Source of the DNA: Ligula intestinalis
Taxonomy: Eukaryota > Platyhelminthes > Cestoda > Diphyllobothriidea > Diphyllobothriidae
DNA: 64,000 nucleotides
NCBI GenBank assembly: GCA_036362985.1
Contig: JAYGXS010000004.1
Coordinates: forward strand, 43,144,734-43,208,733
Direction of reading: 5' to 3'
Shown: one piece after another, positions 47,975 to 57,369 of the stretch
How the letters are laid out: each line of letters starts with the position of its first letter
Position numbering within the stretch: the stretch's first letter is position 1
The notes under the pieces: model-generated
The model's database searches: none
The model's input: only the letters and a program-made list of their open reading frames with translations
Told to the model about the DNA's origin: nothing
Program-made: the position numbers and the translations under genes

Positions 47975-48225
47975 CCTCTACGTAACAGGGCTTTTCTCGG
48001 GAATTTCATGAATTATAAAGAGTTAGGTAATCCACTATGCCCGTGTTCCGACGCTTTTAAATCTCACGCGAGTCCATCGTCAAGCAGTGTAGGGATGTAC
48101 AGCTCATGGCCTAGTTAGCTGCCGCCTGACGGGAATAACTTTTAGGCGTGCCATTGATGCGTTCACGCAGAGGTTAGCAACGTGAATTCGCCCATCGCGA
48201 ACCACGATGCCCCAAAACGTAGTGG
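47975..48225 (-). repeat. PLE-5 terminal repeat, right copy
   Basis: Direct copy of 45890-46165. Minus strand at 48048-48083 reads TTGACGATGGACTCGCGTGA then AAAAGCGTC, a hammerhead-like remnant with a pairable helix II. Confidence 0.65.
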
Positions 48226-48354
48226 AGGCAGGACGATCACCGGTTCTCGAGCCCCTTAAACGGGCCGTACGGCAGATGCACTGAATCAATACAAGGTCCT
48301 GATAAGTGCACAGTAGGTATTATTTGGGGTGCGCTGCCGTAACGAATGCTGAAG

Positions 48355-48615
48355 GTAGAAGAGGGCGAGGCGTGGTGGCACGCGTAGAGGCGGTCTTGGC
48401 TGCGCCAACCACCTGCGCCCGATTCCCCTTCCTGTCTTCTTGGCTCTCTCTTGACACCGGACGCAGGAAGGTGAGAGAAGAGGAAGAGTGCGGTAGATGG
48501 TGCGCACGTCTACTGTCACCTAAAACTAATTCAGGCGTCCCTGCAACAAACTGCTGCGAGCATACAGCGGACATCCTCAAAATCGGTGGTCGAACTGTCG
48601 GTAGCTGGTGAGCGT
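48355..48615 (+). repeat. interspersed repeat Rep-2, copy 3 (3' part)
   Basis: GCGTGGTGGCACGCGTAGAG, CCACCTGCGCCCGATTCCCC and CGGACATCCTCAAAATCGGT match 23800-24040. Confidence 0.6.
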
Positions 48616-49137
48616 CAAGTGAACGAATGAACGTAACCGCCAGAAAAGTCTTATCAGAAGAGAACAGAATGGGGTAAATTTGCGAGCTTCCTCCATTGCT
48701 AAGTTTTAGTACATTCTTCATTAATATAAACTTTAATTACCACGACTCAGTAAAAGCTGTTGGTAAGACGGCTGCAAGCAGACCGATGGCCAAACTGTTC
48801 TTTGCAATTGGGATTAGACTCCCAGGTGCCTTCGTAATTAAACTTGTGAAGATATCCGAGTCCCGCCTCTTTTGATGGAACCTAACAGGTAAATATCTGG
48901 TCCAGATCGCACATGGTCCGCGTAGACTGGGTATTTACATCCTCGGCCTGTGCGCTAACGTCCACTTCTGGTCGACTTTACTTTACCCTGTTGAGTGGCG
49001 ACGAAGGGTGTGGGAATCGAAGGTGAGATGGATACAGTGCAGGTCTGCTTCTCAAGTCCACAAGTAAGTGCGGTGATAGACTCCGTTGTCTGAGCGTGTC
49101 GAAATATCAGGCAAGCTAGGGGCTCAGTGCAGTGAAA

Positions 49138-49150
49138 GTAGAAAACACTG
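49138..49150. repeat. left 13-bp target-site duplication of PLE-6
   Basis: GTAGAAAACACTG, repeated exactly at 51241-51253. Confidence 0.75.
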
Positions 49151-49195
49151 GACGAGGAAGAAGGCGTGTCGAGGACCGGATCCATTGGTTTATTG

Positions 49196-49245
49196 TTCTC
49201 AGCTTTCGAACTCTTACAGGAGTCCATCTTCAGAGATGAGAAAGC
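49196..49245 (-). ncRNA. hammerhead-like motif, PLE-6 left repeat
   Basis: Minus strand: TTCTCA, CTGAAGA, then GGACTC-CTGTAA-GAGTTC (perfect 6-bp helix II), GAAAGC, TGAGAA pairing with the leading TTCTCA as helix I. The 2-bp helix III is AG/CT instead of AC/GT. The cleavage-site base is G, expected to be inactive. Confidence 0.55.
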
Positions 49246-49415
49246 AACCAAAAATGAAGGTAATTATAGTCACCATAGGCCAATCAACTGTCACAAAACA
49301 TCAGGTTTTCAGGGGGTTAGAAACAGCAATCGAAAAAAGGATGGGGGAGGGGGGGCAACAAGTTGTCACTGGAGTCCGGGGGGGGCATTAAAGTGGTGTA
49401 CGCTAATTAGCTGTC

Positions 49416-49842
49416 AGTGGTCGTCTACAAGATACTTTGCAATGAGGGACATCGCAATTATTTTAGAGAAACAGGCCGAAAATTGCAAACCCACCTGCAA
49501 GAGTACAAACGACTGGCCCAGAGGCTGGAACCAAACTCACAACTGGCAGCACACATTACAGAGACTGACCGTAACTTCGATTTCAAAGGAGCGACCATCG
49601 CAGGCCGAGGAACCTCAAAAGCCGAAACGCTGACTCTCAAGGCACGGGACTCGGATGCCAACTCGATCAACAGGCGTCTAGAGTTGCCAGCGGCCTATAA
49701 AGTCTTGCACCATTATTTGGGAAAGAGACAGAACGGCAATAGTAGCTTGTGTAGCCCCATCAAGGTTTTTAAAACCCCAGCCTACTGTCTAACGGGACTG
49801 GTGGGATTTGGGGGTTCATGGGTGGGGAAGAAGGATGGATAG
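49416..49842 (+). pseudogene. PLE-6 GIY-YIG endonuclease, 5'-truncated
   Basis: Open frame reading VVYKILCNEGHRNYFRETGR, KLQTHLQEYKR, TETDRNFDFKGATIAGRGTS, and SDANSINRRLELPAAYK. It follows the PLE endonuclease order (YKI.C, YxxETGR, EHK-like, GHEFDF-like, SINR). The second Cys is lost, the YIG Gly is replaced by Arg and EAW is replaced by KAR, so it is unlikely to cut DNA. No RT precedes it. Confidence 0.72.
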
Positions 49843-50239
49843 TGAATAATGCATAAAGAAATAAGTCTAACAATTTCCTTAATTGAATTAAATGTGTTTA
49901 TTGCGGGCGCTATATAGCGCCGGCATAGAGAGCGTAAAAAAGACATTTTTAGCGGGATGCCCTATATAGAGCAAATTCACGGTACTGAAGGGTAAACGCA
50001 ACCCAAACACCGAAATGTAAACAAGCGGAATACTAGTAAAACAAAAAATCATAAATATTATGAAAATGTCAAAATAAGGATATTCTAAAGATATATTTCA
50101 CAGAAAACAAACATAACAGCGTCTGGTGCAACGTAAGCCCTATTAAACAAAAAGGGAGCAGCAAATGCAACACGCAAACATATTTACAAAACCCGAAATC
50201 CTTGCCCCAAAAACTAATTCAAAAACTAATCCATATCAA

Positions 50240-50523
50240 AAACCCTAGCCGTTAATCCTAACCCTAACGCTAAACCCTAACCCCAAACCCAAACCCTAAC
50301 GCTAAACCCTGAACCTTAACCCAAAACCCAAAATTTAAACCCTAACCCTAAACCCCAACTCTAACCTTAAACCCGAACTCTAACCCTAAACCCTAACCCT
50401 CAACCCTAACCATCAACCCTAACCCTCAAACCTAAATCCTAAACCTAAATCCTAACCATAACAATAACCCTAACCACAACCCGAACCCTTCCCCTTATCC
50501 TAGCCCTAACCCTTACCCTAGCA
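50240..50523. repeat. interstitial telomere-like tract (CCCTAA type)
   Basis: About 285 bp of degenerate CCCTAA units on the plus strand: runs of AACCCTAACCCTAA mixed with CCCCAAA, CCTAACG, CTCAACC and CCTAAAT variants. The unit is the TTAGGG repeat of metazoan telomeres. Variation increases toward the right end. Confidence 0.88.
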
Positions 50524-51109
50524 GTGCAGTAAATGCGTCCTTAATAAAACCAGTGATAAATAACGCAAACCAAAACTTCCCACCTAAGGTATGTTTTTTA
50601 ATAGCAAGTCGAACAGTTGCTTCTTTATAAGCGAGATAAGTGGGGTAAGTGTAATAGCAAGGCTGGATAGACGATGAATGGGAACAGTCGATTTAAATGA
50701 GTAGACGTAAATACGCCTACTAAAACTAATATAGTAGTTATTTTAGTGTGCCCTTCGAAAATGGGGCTACTGCATTTACGGTTACCGACAGAAAGAAGCC
50801 AAACCACACATAATGAAGGCAAACGAAGAGGACCCCACAACGAACCGGCCAGAAGAGGAGTTGGAGTTACCAGGACCACCTACGGGGTGATAAGGCGGCA
50901 TGCTTATTGCTTTTCATGACCCCCAGCTCCAATGACAGCTAATTAGCATACACCTCTTTAATGCCCCCCCCCCCCGACTCCAGTGACAACTTGTTGCCCC
51001 CCCCTCCCTTATCCTTTTTTCGATTGCTGTTTCTAACCCCCTGAAAACCTGATGTTTTGTGACAGTTGATTGGCCTATGGTGACTATAATTACCTTCATT
51101 TTTGGTTGC

Positions 51110-51160
51110 TTTCTCATCTCTGAAGATGGACTCCTGTAAGAGTTCGAAAGCCGAGAACAA
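51110..51160 (+). ncRNA. hammerhead-like motif, PLE-6 right repeat
   Basis: TTCTCA 51111, CTGAAGA 51120, helix II GGACTC/GAGTTC with a 6-nt loop, GAAAGC 51146, GAGAA. Same fold as the left copy, with one helix III mismatch. Confidence 0.55.
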
Positions 51161-51240
51161 TAAACCAATGGATCTGGTGCTCGACACGCCTTCTTCCTCA
51201 TCCATGCAAATACCTGGATCGCGAACTTTCTCATTCATTT

Positions 51241-51253
51241 GTAGAAAACACTG
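51241..51253. repeat. right 13-bp target-site duplication of PLE-6
   Basis: Exact match to 49138-49150. Confidence 0.75.
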
Positions 51254-51264
51254 ATCTGACCGGA

Positions 51265-51712
51265 CTCTAGTGGGCGTTAGCGCCACTGTGGGAACCCGTG
51301 CTGACTACCGGCACCCTGTCCGTCGGTCAATCAATAGCCTGAGCGAATTAATAACACGCTCAGTCTCGCCTGCACCCACTTCGCGCAGTGCAACCAATCA
51401 CTACCCGTCTGCCGAGACAAAGCGAGAATTCGGCGGCCGCCCAGGATGACTGCAGCATGACGAGACTCGGGGATTCCGCACCCCAGGGTGCGGACTTAGG
51501 CAGCGTCGCTGGCCGCTGTGACGACACCACGACCGAACGCCACACCAGACTGAGTGGCAACTCTCTCCTAACTCTTGTGTACACAATACATTGTTCCTCC
51601 TACTCTGGTTTCCCACCGTCTTCTCGCCCCACCTTAGGCACTGGCCCTAGAAGAACGCAGCTTCAAGGATTAACCTTACTAGCTTTAACTCCTGTCCATA
51701 AGACCTCGAACA
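51265..51712 (+). repeat. interspersed repeat Rep-1, copy 5
   Basis: AGTGGGCGTTAGCGCCACTG at the start and TGTACACAATACATTGTTCC, then TAGAAGAACGCAGCTTCAAG match 29510-30012. Confidence 0.65.
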
Positions 51713-52424
51713 TAGACTGGACGAATCAAAAATGGTGATTGGCTGTATCACCAGAGTACGAATTATGTCCAATGACAACATGCATTGACTTCTGTTAAAT
51801 AATTCAGTGAGCCGGGTAGTCATCTGCTGCATTCTACATTGATCGTTTCGAAAAGCCTGCTTGGGAAGTCTTCTAACTGTATTATAATTTGATGATTCCA
51901 TTCATTGCAGTAGTTTGGGAAGGTGACTTGATGCAGATGCGATAACACTCACGATTCCCGGTGGAACCTCGTACCTCAGGTAGTTATAGTGGTGGCTGTA
52001 CTCAAACCTTGCCGTTTCTGCCACTGAGTCAAGGGAATTATCTAAATCAACTGACTTATTCGCTAACTGCACTGAGAATTGAAATATCGGCATCCCAAAC
52101 GATATATTTTATTACCTATAAAATTCTTCGGGAAAGAATAGTGTTTATTGTGTGAATTTTCGAGTCTGGTTCCCCAGTTCTTCGTCATATAAATGAGAGT
52201 TGTGCGAAAAAGGTGAACTCACAAAGAAGACTAACAAAAGATTCTACGGTCGGTCACTGTTCAGGACGATAATCGTCAGTCGCACTTAATCACGCTGTCA
52301 GCGGGAAAAAAAACAGTTATCTGCATGTAATTATGCCGTCAGGTGGGAATAGTTGTCATTCGCAGTTAAAAATGCGGTCAGTGGTGGCAGTTTGTGTTTC
52401 TTTATGATCTTGCCAGATTTTTAC

Positions 52425-52865
52425 CTGACATCCAAATCGATATGCCTGTTGATGCATGCCTCGTCTGAGTGCATTGCCTCCAGAGATTTGCAGCTCTTCT
52501 TAGTTGGGCAGGCGCTGACGATTTGGGTTTCCTCCCATGCAAATGCATGTCCTGTGTCCAATGTGAGCAAAGCAACCTACGATAGATTTTTTCGTTTCCT
52601 CACCATAAACAGGTGTTCATATATGCGGGTGGATGTAGCTCTGTTGAGTTAACCACAATAGATGGCATCAAAACTGGCACACTGTATCTTATAGATGACT
52701 TCCTTTCTGTGGAAATGGCCAACACCGTCCTTAGGGTGTACAAGCTGGGTGCGCAAAATCATTACCTGCTTGTGTGCAATCTGTATTTGTGCTTTCCTAG
52801 CTGTCTTTCGACGACCTCAGACACATTCTTTCATACTCAACAGCGATAAATAAAAAAAAACAGTT
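52425..52865 (-). pseudogene. Penelope-like endonuclease fragment PLE-7
   Basis: Minus-strand frame: EVIYKIQCASFDAIYCG, a TAA, LNRATSTRIYEH, then (after TAG) LTLDTGHAFAWEETQIV, SLEAMHSDEACINRHIDLDV, stop. This is a complete-length GIY-YIG domain of PLE type with two internal stops; the first sits in the YIG loop. The upstream linker extends to ~52865. It belongs to the same family as the split fragment at 15345-16690. Confidence 0.75.
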
Positions 52866-52869
52866 ATGA

Positions 52870-54150
52870 AGAAGCTGCTGGCCACAAAAAGACTACAAGA
52901 AAGACCGTTTCTGCGTCAGAAATTTTTAAAAATAAATGCATACTGCAGCAAATGGCACATAATCGTGGTCGTCTGGGGAGGTATCCAGATTTGCGAGCAT
53001 GCAGGTGTAGAGGAATTAAAGATGGAGATGTTCCATGCCTATTAATCTTTCCAATCCGGCGGAGTTTATTATTTGGCAGCGTAGTTCATACGTTCAGGCC
53101 CATTTAACTGACCGTCTCTGCTCAAGGTCACTTCGCGTCAAGGTCATTCTTTACAAGTGCTTCTGAACGCACTGCACTCATCGTCTGCTCGACTGAAGCA
53201 TGGACACGAATGCGCGTCCAGACATCTAAAGCCACGAGCTTACATCCCATAAAAAGTAACACACTACGTGGGCAGCCGATCGTAAAACTTAGTCCTGCAA
53301 AAGCAGCCGATATCGCAGGCTCTCCCGACCAGTTGGTTACTTTTGTGCAAAAATATATAATGTTAACAGGGAAAGGGTCACTAGGTCCAAAAAATTGACT
53401 GCGTCAGTCATTTTATTTCAGCCTTGGACAATCCGCTGAGAAGCGAAGCCGGCCATCAAGTAATATTCCCCTGATTTTTTGTTAAGATTGCATCGGTGAC
53501 CGCGAGGGTCTGCCCTTTGAGCCACTTTGGAAAGTTTCCCGACCGAAGAGCTCGCATTTAGGGTATATGGCTAGTTTAAAACCAAAAATCAAATCGCATC
53601 AGAAATAGGGCTGAGAACGAAAAACTGTAGGTCACCCTCTCTCAGAGAAGGGATTTTAATTTGCCGACCATGTAGCCAAGCACTGCAATTGCGCCACCAA
53701 GGAAAATTATGCTTAGGGCAGGCGATCGTGCCCAGATTTGTTGACCACATGCCAAGATGCCAAGACAATGTCAAAATGACCGCAGGGGAGTTATAAAGAT
53801 AATCAGCCGGCCTGCGTGGGCCGCACATGGCCGGCTCTCCAGTACAGGCACGAGCCTTTCACGCGGACTACTCGGGCGGCCATATGAACAAGGTGACGTT
53901 GAGCCGGCTGTCAGTCCCAAGAGGGATCAAGTTACTCCCATCCCCCAGATGGCAATGTTCCGAATCATGACGCTTGGCGCGTCGTGATGGATAAATGCAC
54001 GTGAAATTTAGTATAGCGAAGAAAAGGCTGATTATTTTAGGGAATTGAACTCGCCAGTGTCATCTTAATCTCTCCTTCTTCTCTGAGGGTAATAGGTGAC
54101 AGTCTGAGCCTGTCAAAAAGCCGTGAAGCGATTGGACCTGACATAAGTCA
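52870..54150. other. intergenic, nothing recognised
   Basis: A GAATGCGCGTCCAGACATCTA segment at 53209 resembles a reversed PLE tail; otherwise no gene or repeat was identified. Confidence 0.35.
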
Positions 54151-54154
54151 ACAG

Positions 54155-54363
54155 TTGACGTTGCAACTTACCATACTAACAGCTTAGGTACTTGCTAAAA
54201 GGCCCAGACATGTGTTTCGCCGGTATTCTGTTGCTGCTTGACACAGCTGCGAGGGCTCCGGCTCATCAGTGGGTCGCCCAGCAGCGGCAGAATACCGGCG
54301 AAACACGTGTCTGGGGCTTTTAGAAAGTACGTAGCCTGTTAGTTTAGTAAGTTACAATGTCAA
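54155..54363. mobile_element. foldback (MITE-like) element
   Basis: Arms 54155-54233 and 54284-54363 are inverted copies starting TTGACGTTGCAACTTAC and TTGACATTGTAACTTAC. They are near-identical over the inner 37 bp (CGCCGGTATTCTG core). The ~50-bp centre is GC-rich. No coding capacity and no clear target-site duplication. Confidence 0.65.
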
Positions 54364-54779
54364 TTTATACTACTAAGGACTGTCTGATGGCAGCATGTGT
54401 ATATTTCACAGGGGTTGACGGGTTTCAACACGAATATACACTTATATTTTCGGTTTACGCCTATAACCTTAAATATACTGATGTATACCGCGATCAGAAA
54501 TTAATTTCTTTGGAGATTAAAAAGCTGAATAAGTCAACAGAGTCAGACTAGCGTCGTCTACAGTCACTACTTTCTAAGACATCAGCTTAGGGTTCAACAC
54601 GGAAGAATTTCCTCTCGCTGGTATCATTCGTACTGTCCGAGTAACCGAACTTTAGCTCGATGATTGTAACTCTTTGGGCACTCCACCACAAGCCACGAAA
54701 ACAGTCCCCTTTGACAATGAAGAAACACCACGTGATCTTTGGATTGTTCTATAGTTGCAAAAATTTCCATCAGACAATT

Positions 54780-55270
54780 CGGAGGAGTAGTTAGCGAGCT
54801 TACGAAGGCTTTCGATAAAATTTCGTCGGGCCATACGTACTGTGGACCCCAACGAAAGCATTCCGGGTGATGTATAAAATCCCACCAAAATATTTAAAGC
54901 CCGTGGGTCAACCCCGCTACCCACAGCAGCAGCGACCGCTATCAGGTTTAGGATGCTGGCATTGTGTGCACAAAAGAACCTCCTAGAAGCTCCGCGTCCG
55001 GCGTGGTCTACAGTAACTTAGCGGCATGCACTCTGTTTCCCTCCCTCCCTCCCTCCCTCCCTCCCTAGACAGGCTCCACCAAACCCCACCCTCCTAACCA
55101 GCCTTCTCTTGTTGAGCCCTCCCCCCTTTTCCCACGACTCACTTTTACGAAGAAAGCGAACACGTTTAAACTTGTACCCCGTTCCCATATAAATGTAATG
55201 GTTCGACGAGACTTTACCACAAGCCTACGTACATTCGCCAACTACTTTTCTGAAATAAGAAACAACGGCG
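54780..55270 (+). repeat. interspersed repeat Rep-5, copy 1
   Basis: Shares TGTGGACCCCAACGAAAGCA, GCACAAAAGAACCTCCTAGA, and the ATATAAATGTAATGGTTCGA end with 63190-63640. A (CCCT)n tract at 55039-55066 lies inside it. Confidence 0.65.
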
Positions 55271-56280
55271 TTTGCATCATCATATGATGTAATAAGAAGG
55301 TGATGGAGGTCGAGAGAAGAAGGTTGAATAAAGGGCTAGGGGAAAGGGTGGTGTTGCGTGTGGAGCGCCGGGTTTCAGTGGGTCACGGGAAGTTGATTTG
55401 AGTGAAACGGACGGTTGCATTGCACAAGGGTGCAAAAAAAGTTGGTTAGAGGAGGCTGTTGCACAGGTCAGCCGTTTGGCAATCGCCTTCTCCAACGGCA
55501 GGCATCTCAGACAGCCTCCTGTAAATAACTCTGACAACTTTTTCAGCGTCTGTTGAACCACCAGAGTGCAGTAGATCTGCAATTAGAGTTCTGGGGTGAA
55601 CCGGTGAATTTATCTAGGCGCTTATTTATCGTGATAGGACTAGTTAAAGCGTTTCCCGGCAGCTGAGGGATACAAAACCCTCCTCCTCTCTCTCTTTGTC
55701 AGCGCATGTCTATTTTTGTGAACTTTTTTGTTTTACTTCATCTGAGTTGAATTCTCATAGGTAAACCGTCAGTTAATGGAGGGTTTTAAACGTTCGCAGG
55801 TTGATGCAAAGTCAAGAAGCTTGTTTTGGGTCAACCAAATGTCCAGAGTCTGGGACGCATTTCATTTGCTAATATAAATACAGAATTTTCTGGAAGAATA
55901 TTCTAAAGTTATCCCCGTTAGAGGTTAAAAACACATAAAAAGTAGATTATTTTTGTGTACTTTTGCGGGTTTATTGACTAGGTGCATCTTTGCACGAAGA
56001 AATATTAACTTCTCTGGATAGAATAATGCATTTTTTAAATTTCTTTTTCTTTTTAAGGTAGGTCACTGAAATAGTGCATAATTTGCCAGCACGAGGGAGC
56101 TTGTAGCTGATAGAGTACCCAAATCACTAGAGCTGGATCGTTGGCCTACAATGACTGGCACAGACTAAGTGATAAGTAATGTCCTTCACAGCGATTGGTT
56201 CAAAATAGTCTAGGAATGTCGGGTTCACCAATACGACGCAGCGCCTGACACATTAAGGCTCGGATTGGTTTGAGCAGAAC
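55270..56280. other. upstream region of the metallothionein-like gene
   Basis: No coding feature recognised. A tRNA-like A-box remnant (GAGCTTGTAGCTGATAG) occurs near 56096. Confidence 0.35.
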
Positions 56281-56283
56281 TGG

Positions 56284-56322
56284 CCAATCGTGCGCTAAAA
56301 AGTCAAATTCGTTGTGCATAAA
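56284..56322 (+). promoter_or_regulatory. putative core promoter of the metallothionein-like gene
   Basis: CCAAT at 56284-56288 and a TATA-like CATAAAG at 56317-56323 lie 75 and 40 bp before the proposed ATG at 56363. I found no consensus metal-response element (TGCRCNC) in the ~150 bp upstream. Confidence 0.4.
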
Positions 56323-56362
56323 GGCTGGCAAGACCGGCCCATGGACAAATTCGACAATAAGA

Positions 56363-57366
56363 ATGTCTTCAGCTGGTAAGTCAGTCTGTTAAGTACGTAG
56401 ATTTAGTATATGCAATAATCTTCCTTTTTCTACACGTTATTGAATTCTGTCATACAGGGGAAATCTAAGATATCTTTTCCAGTTCATAGTTAGTAAGTCA
56501 CTGAAGTAAAATCTGACTGGCAGCGCACCGGATTAGTAATTCGGAAAACCCAATTCCTTTGGGTTTTCCGAATTACTAATAATGTGCGAACCAATTCCAT
56601 CAGAATGTTTTATTGTTATTTTACTGCTGCTGTTGTTTGAAGAGATCTTTAGTTGCTTGCCTTAGACAAACGTATAATTCCGGAACGATTTACTTTTACA
56701 ATCGTTGGTGTCGTAAGCTAACTGATCCGCATCAAATGCTTAAAACAGCGTTGACCAATGACTACTCGCTCCTGGAGGCTGAGCCAAGTTACAAAGCAGT
56801 CATTTCCTCAGTGAGCTCGTTGCGGCCGACAAACGTTCTCGGTTTCCTAAAAAGCATATAAACTCCTAGTATAATCGTCACTGTCAGTTGTTTTCTGCCG
56901 AGGGTGCATAAAAAACCATCTTCTATACCAAACAAGTATACTAAAGAGCTTAGAGAGACGGGAATGAGCGCCCAGGTAAAATGCGTTTCTGAATCCACAC
57001 TTGGGAAAGAGGGGAGCGTCCAGACCTGACCTAGCGTAAGACACCTCATTTAGCTGACAGCAGCTGAAACTGGCATTTTCTATGTTGATCTGTTTTAAAA
57101 ATTGTCTTACACAAGTACTCTGCTTTCTAAATTGCCTAGAGCACCACTGCTCCGAGCACGAGAAAGGGCATGAGCACAGCCACGGCCACGAGCATGGCAC
57201 CGAGGAGTGCAAGAAGGTCTGCGGCGACGATAAGACCTGCCATGTAGACTGCCACAAGCCCGGCTCTGGCCACGCCAACCCGGCGGGCTGCCACGAAAAG
57301 CACGAAGAACACGGGAAAGCCGATTGCAAGCAAGGCGCCAAGGAGTGTCATGGCTGCTGCAAGTAA
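56363..57366 (+). CDS. Cys/His-rich metallothionein-like protein, two exons
   Basis: Exon 1 is 13 coding bases (56363-56375, MSSA plus one base) ending at a consensus GTAAGT donor; exon 2 is 57140-57366, after CTAG. The joined frame gives 79 residues with 10 Cys and 15 His. The N-terminal part alternates His (HEHSHGHEH); the centre has CKKVCGDDKTCHVDC, a CxxxC-x5-CxxxC cluster; the end is ECHGCCK. There is no hydrophobic segment, so it is expected to be cytosolic and to bind Zn, Cu or Cd. Exon 2 is far more GC-rich than its surroundings, suggesting strong codon selection and high expression. An unspliced alternative starts at 57082 with MLICFKNCLTQVLCFLNCLE; I find that less likely because the splice sites and phase fit. 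Metallothionein assignment rests on composition and Cys spacing, not on a match. Confidence 0.75.
56524..56588. repeat. near-perfect hairpin in the metallothionein-like gene intron
   Basis: 56532-56553 (ATTAGTAATTCGGAAAACCC plus AA) is perfectly complementary to 56559-56580 across a TTCCT loop: 22 uninterrupted pairs. Outside it a 3x3 internal loop is followed by five more pairs (CGCAC with GTGCG). Confidence 0.85.
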
Positions 57367-57369
57367 CTG

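Larger units (their letters stand above)
49151..51240 (+). mobile_element. Penelope-like insertion PLE-6 with internal telomere-like tract
   Basis: Inverted terminal repeats 49151-49427 and 50926-51203 are about 95% identical. They enclose a truncated GIY-YIG ORF (49416-49842), an AT-rich stretch, a telomere-like tract (50240-50520) and ~400 bp of unassigned sequence. A 37-bp tail follows the right repeat, and exact 13-bp direct repeats flank the whole. The left repeat joins the endonuclease directly, so the RT was never copied or was lost. Each terminal repeat holds a hammerhead-like motif, pointing outward as in PLE-2. Confidence 0.82.

Noticed and set aside
57082..57139. Unspliced start for the metallothionein-like protein
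   Set aside because: The N-terminal extension is AT-rich and odd in composition, while the spliced model has good donor and acceptor sites and correct phase.
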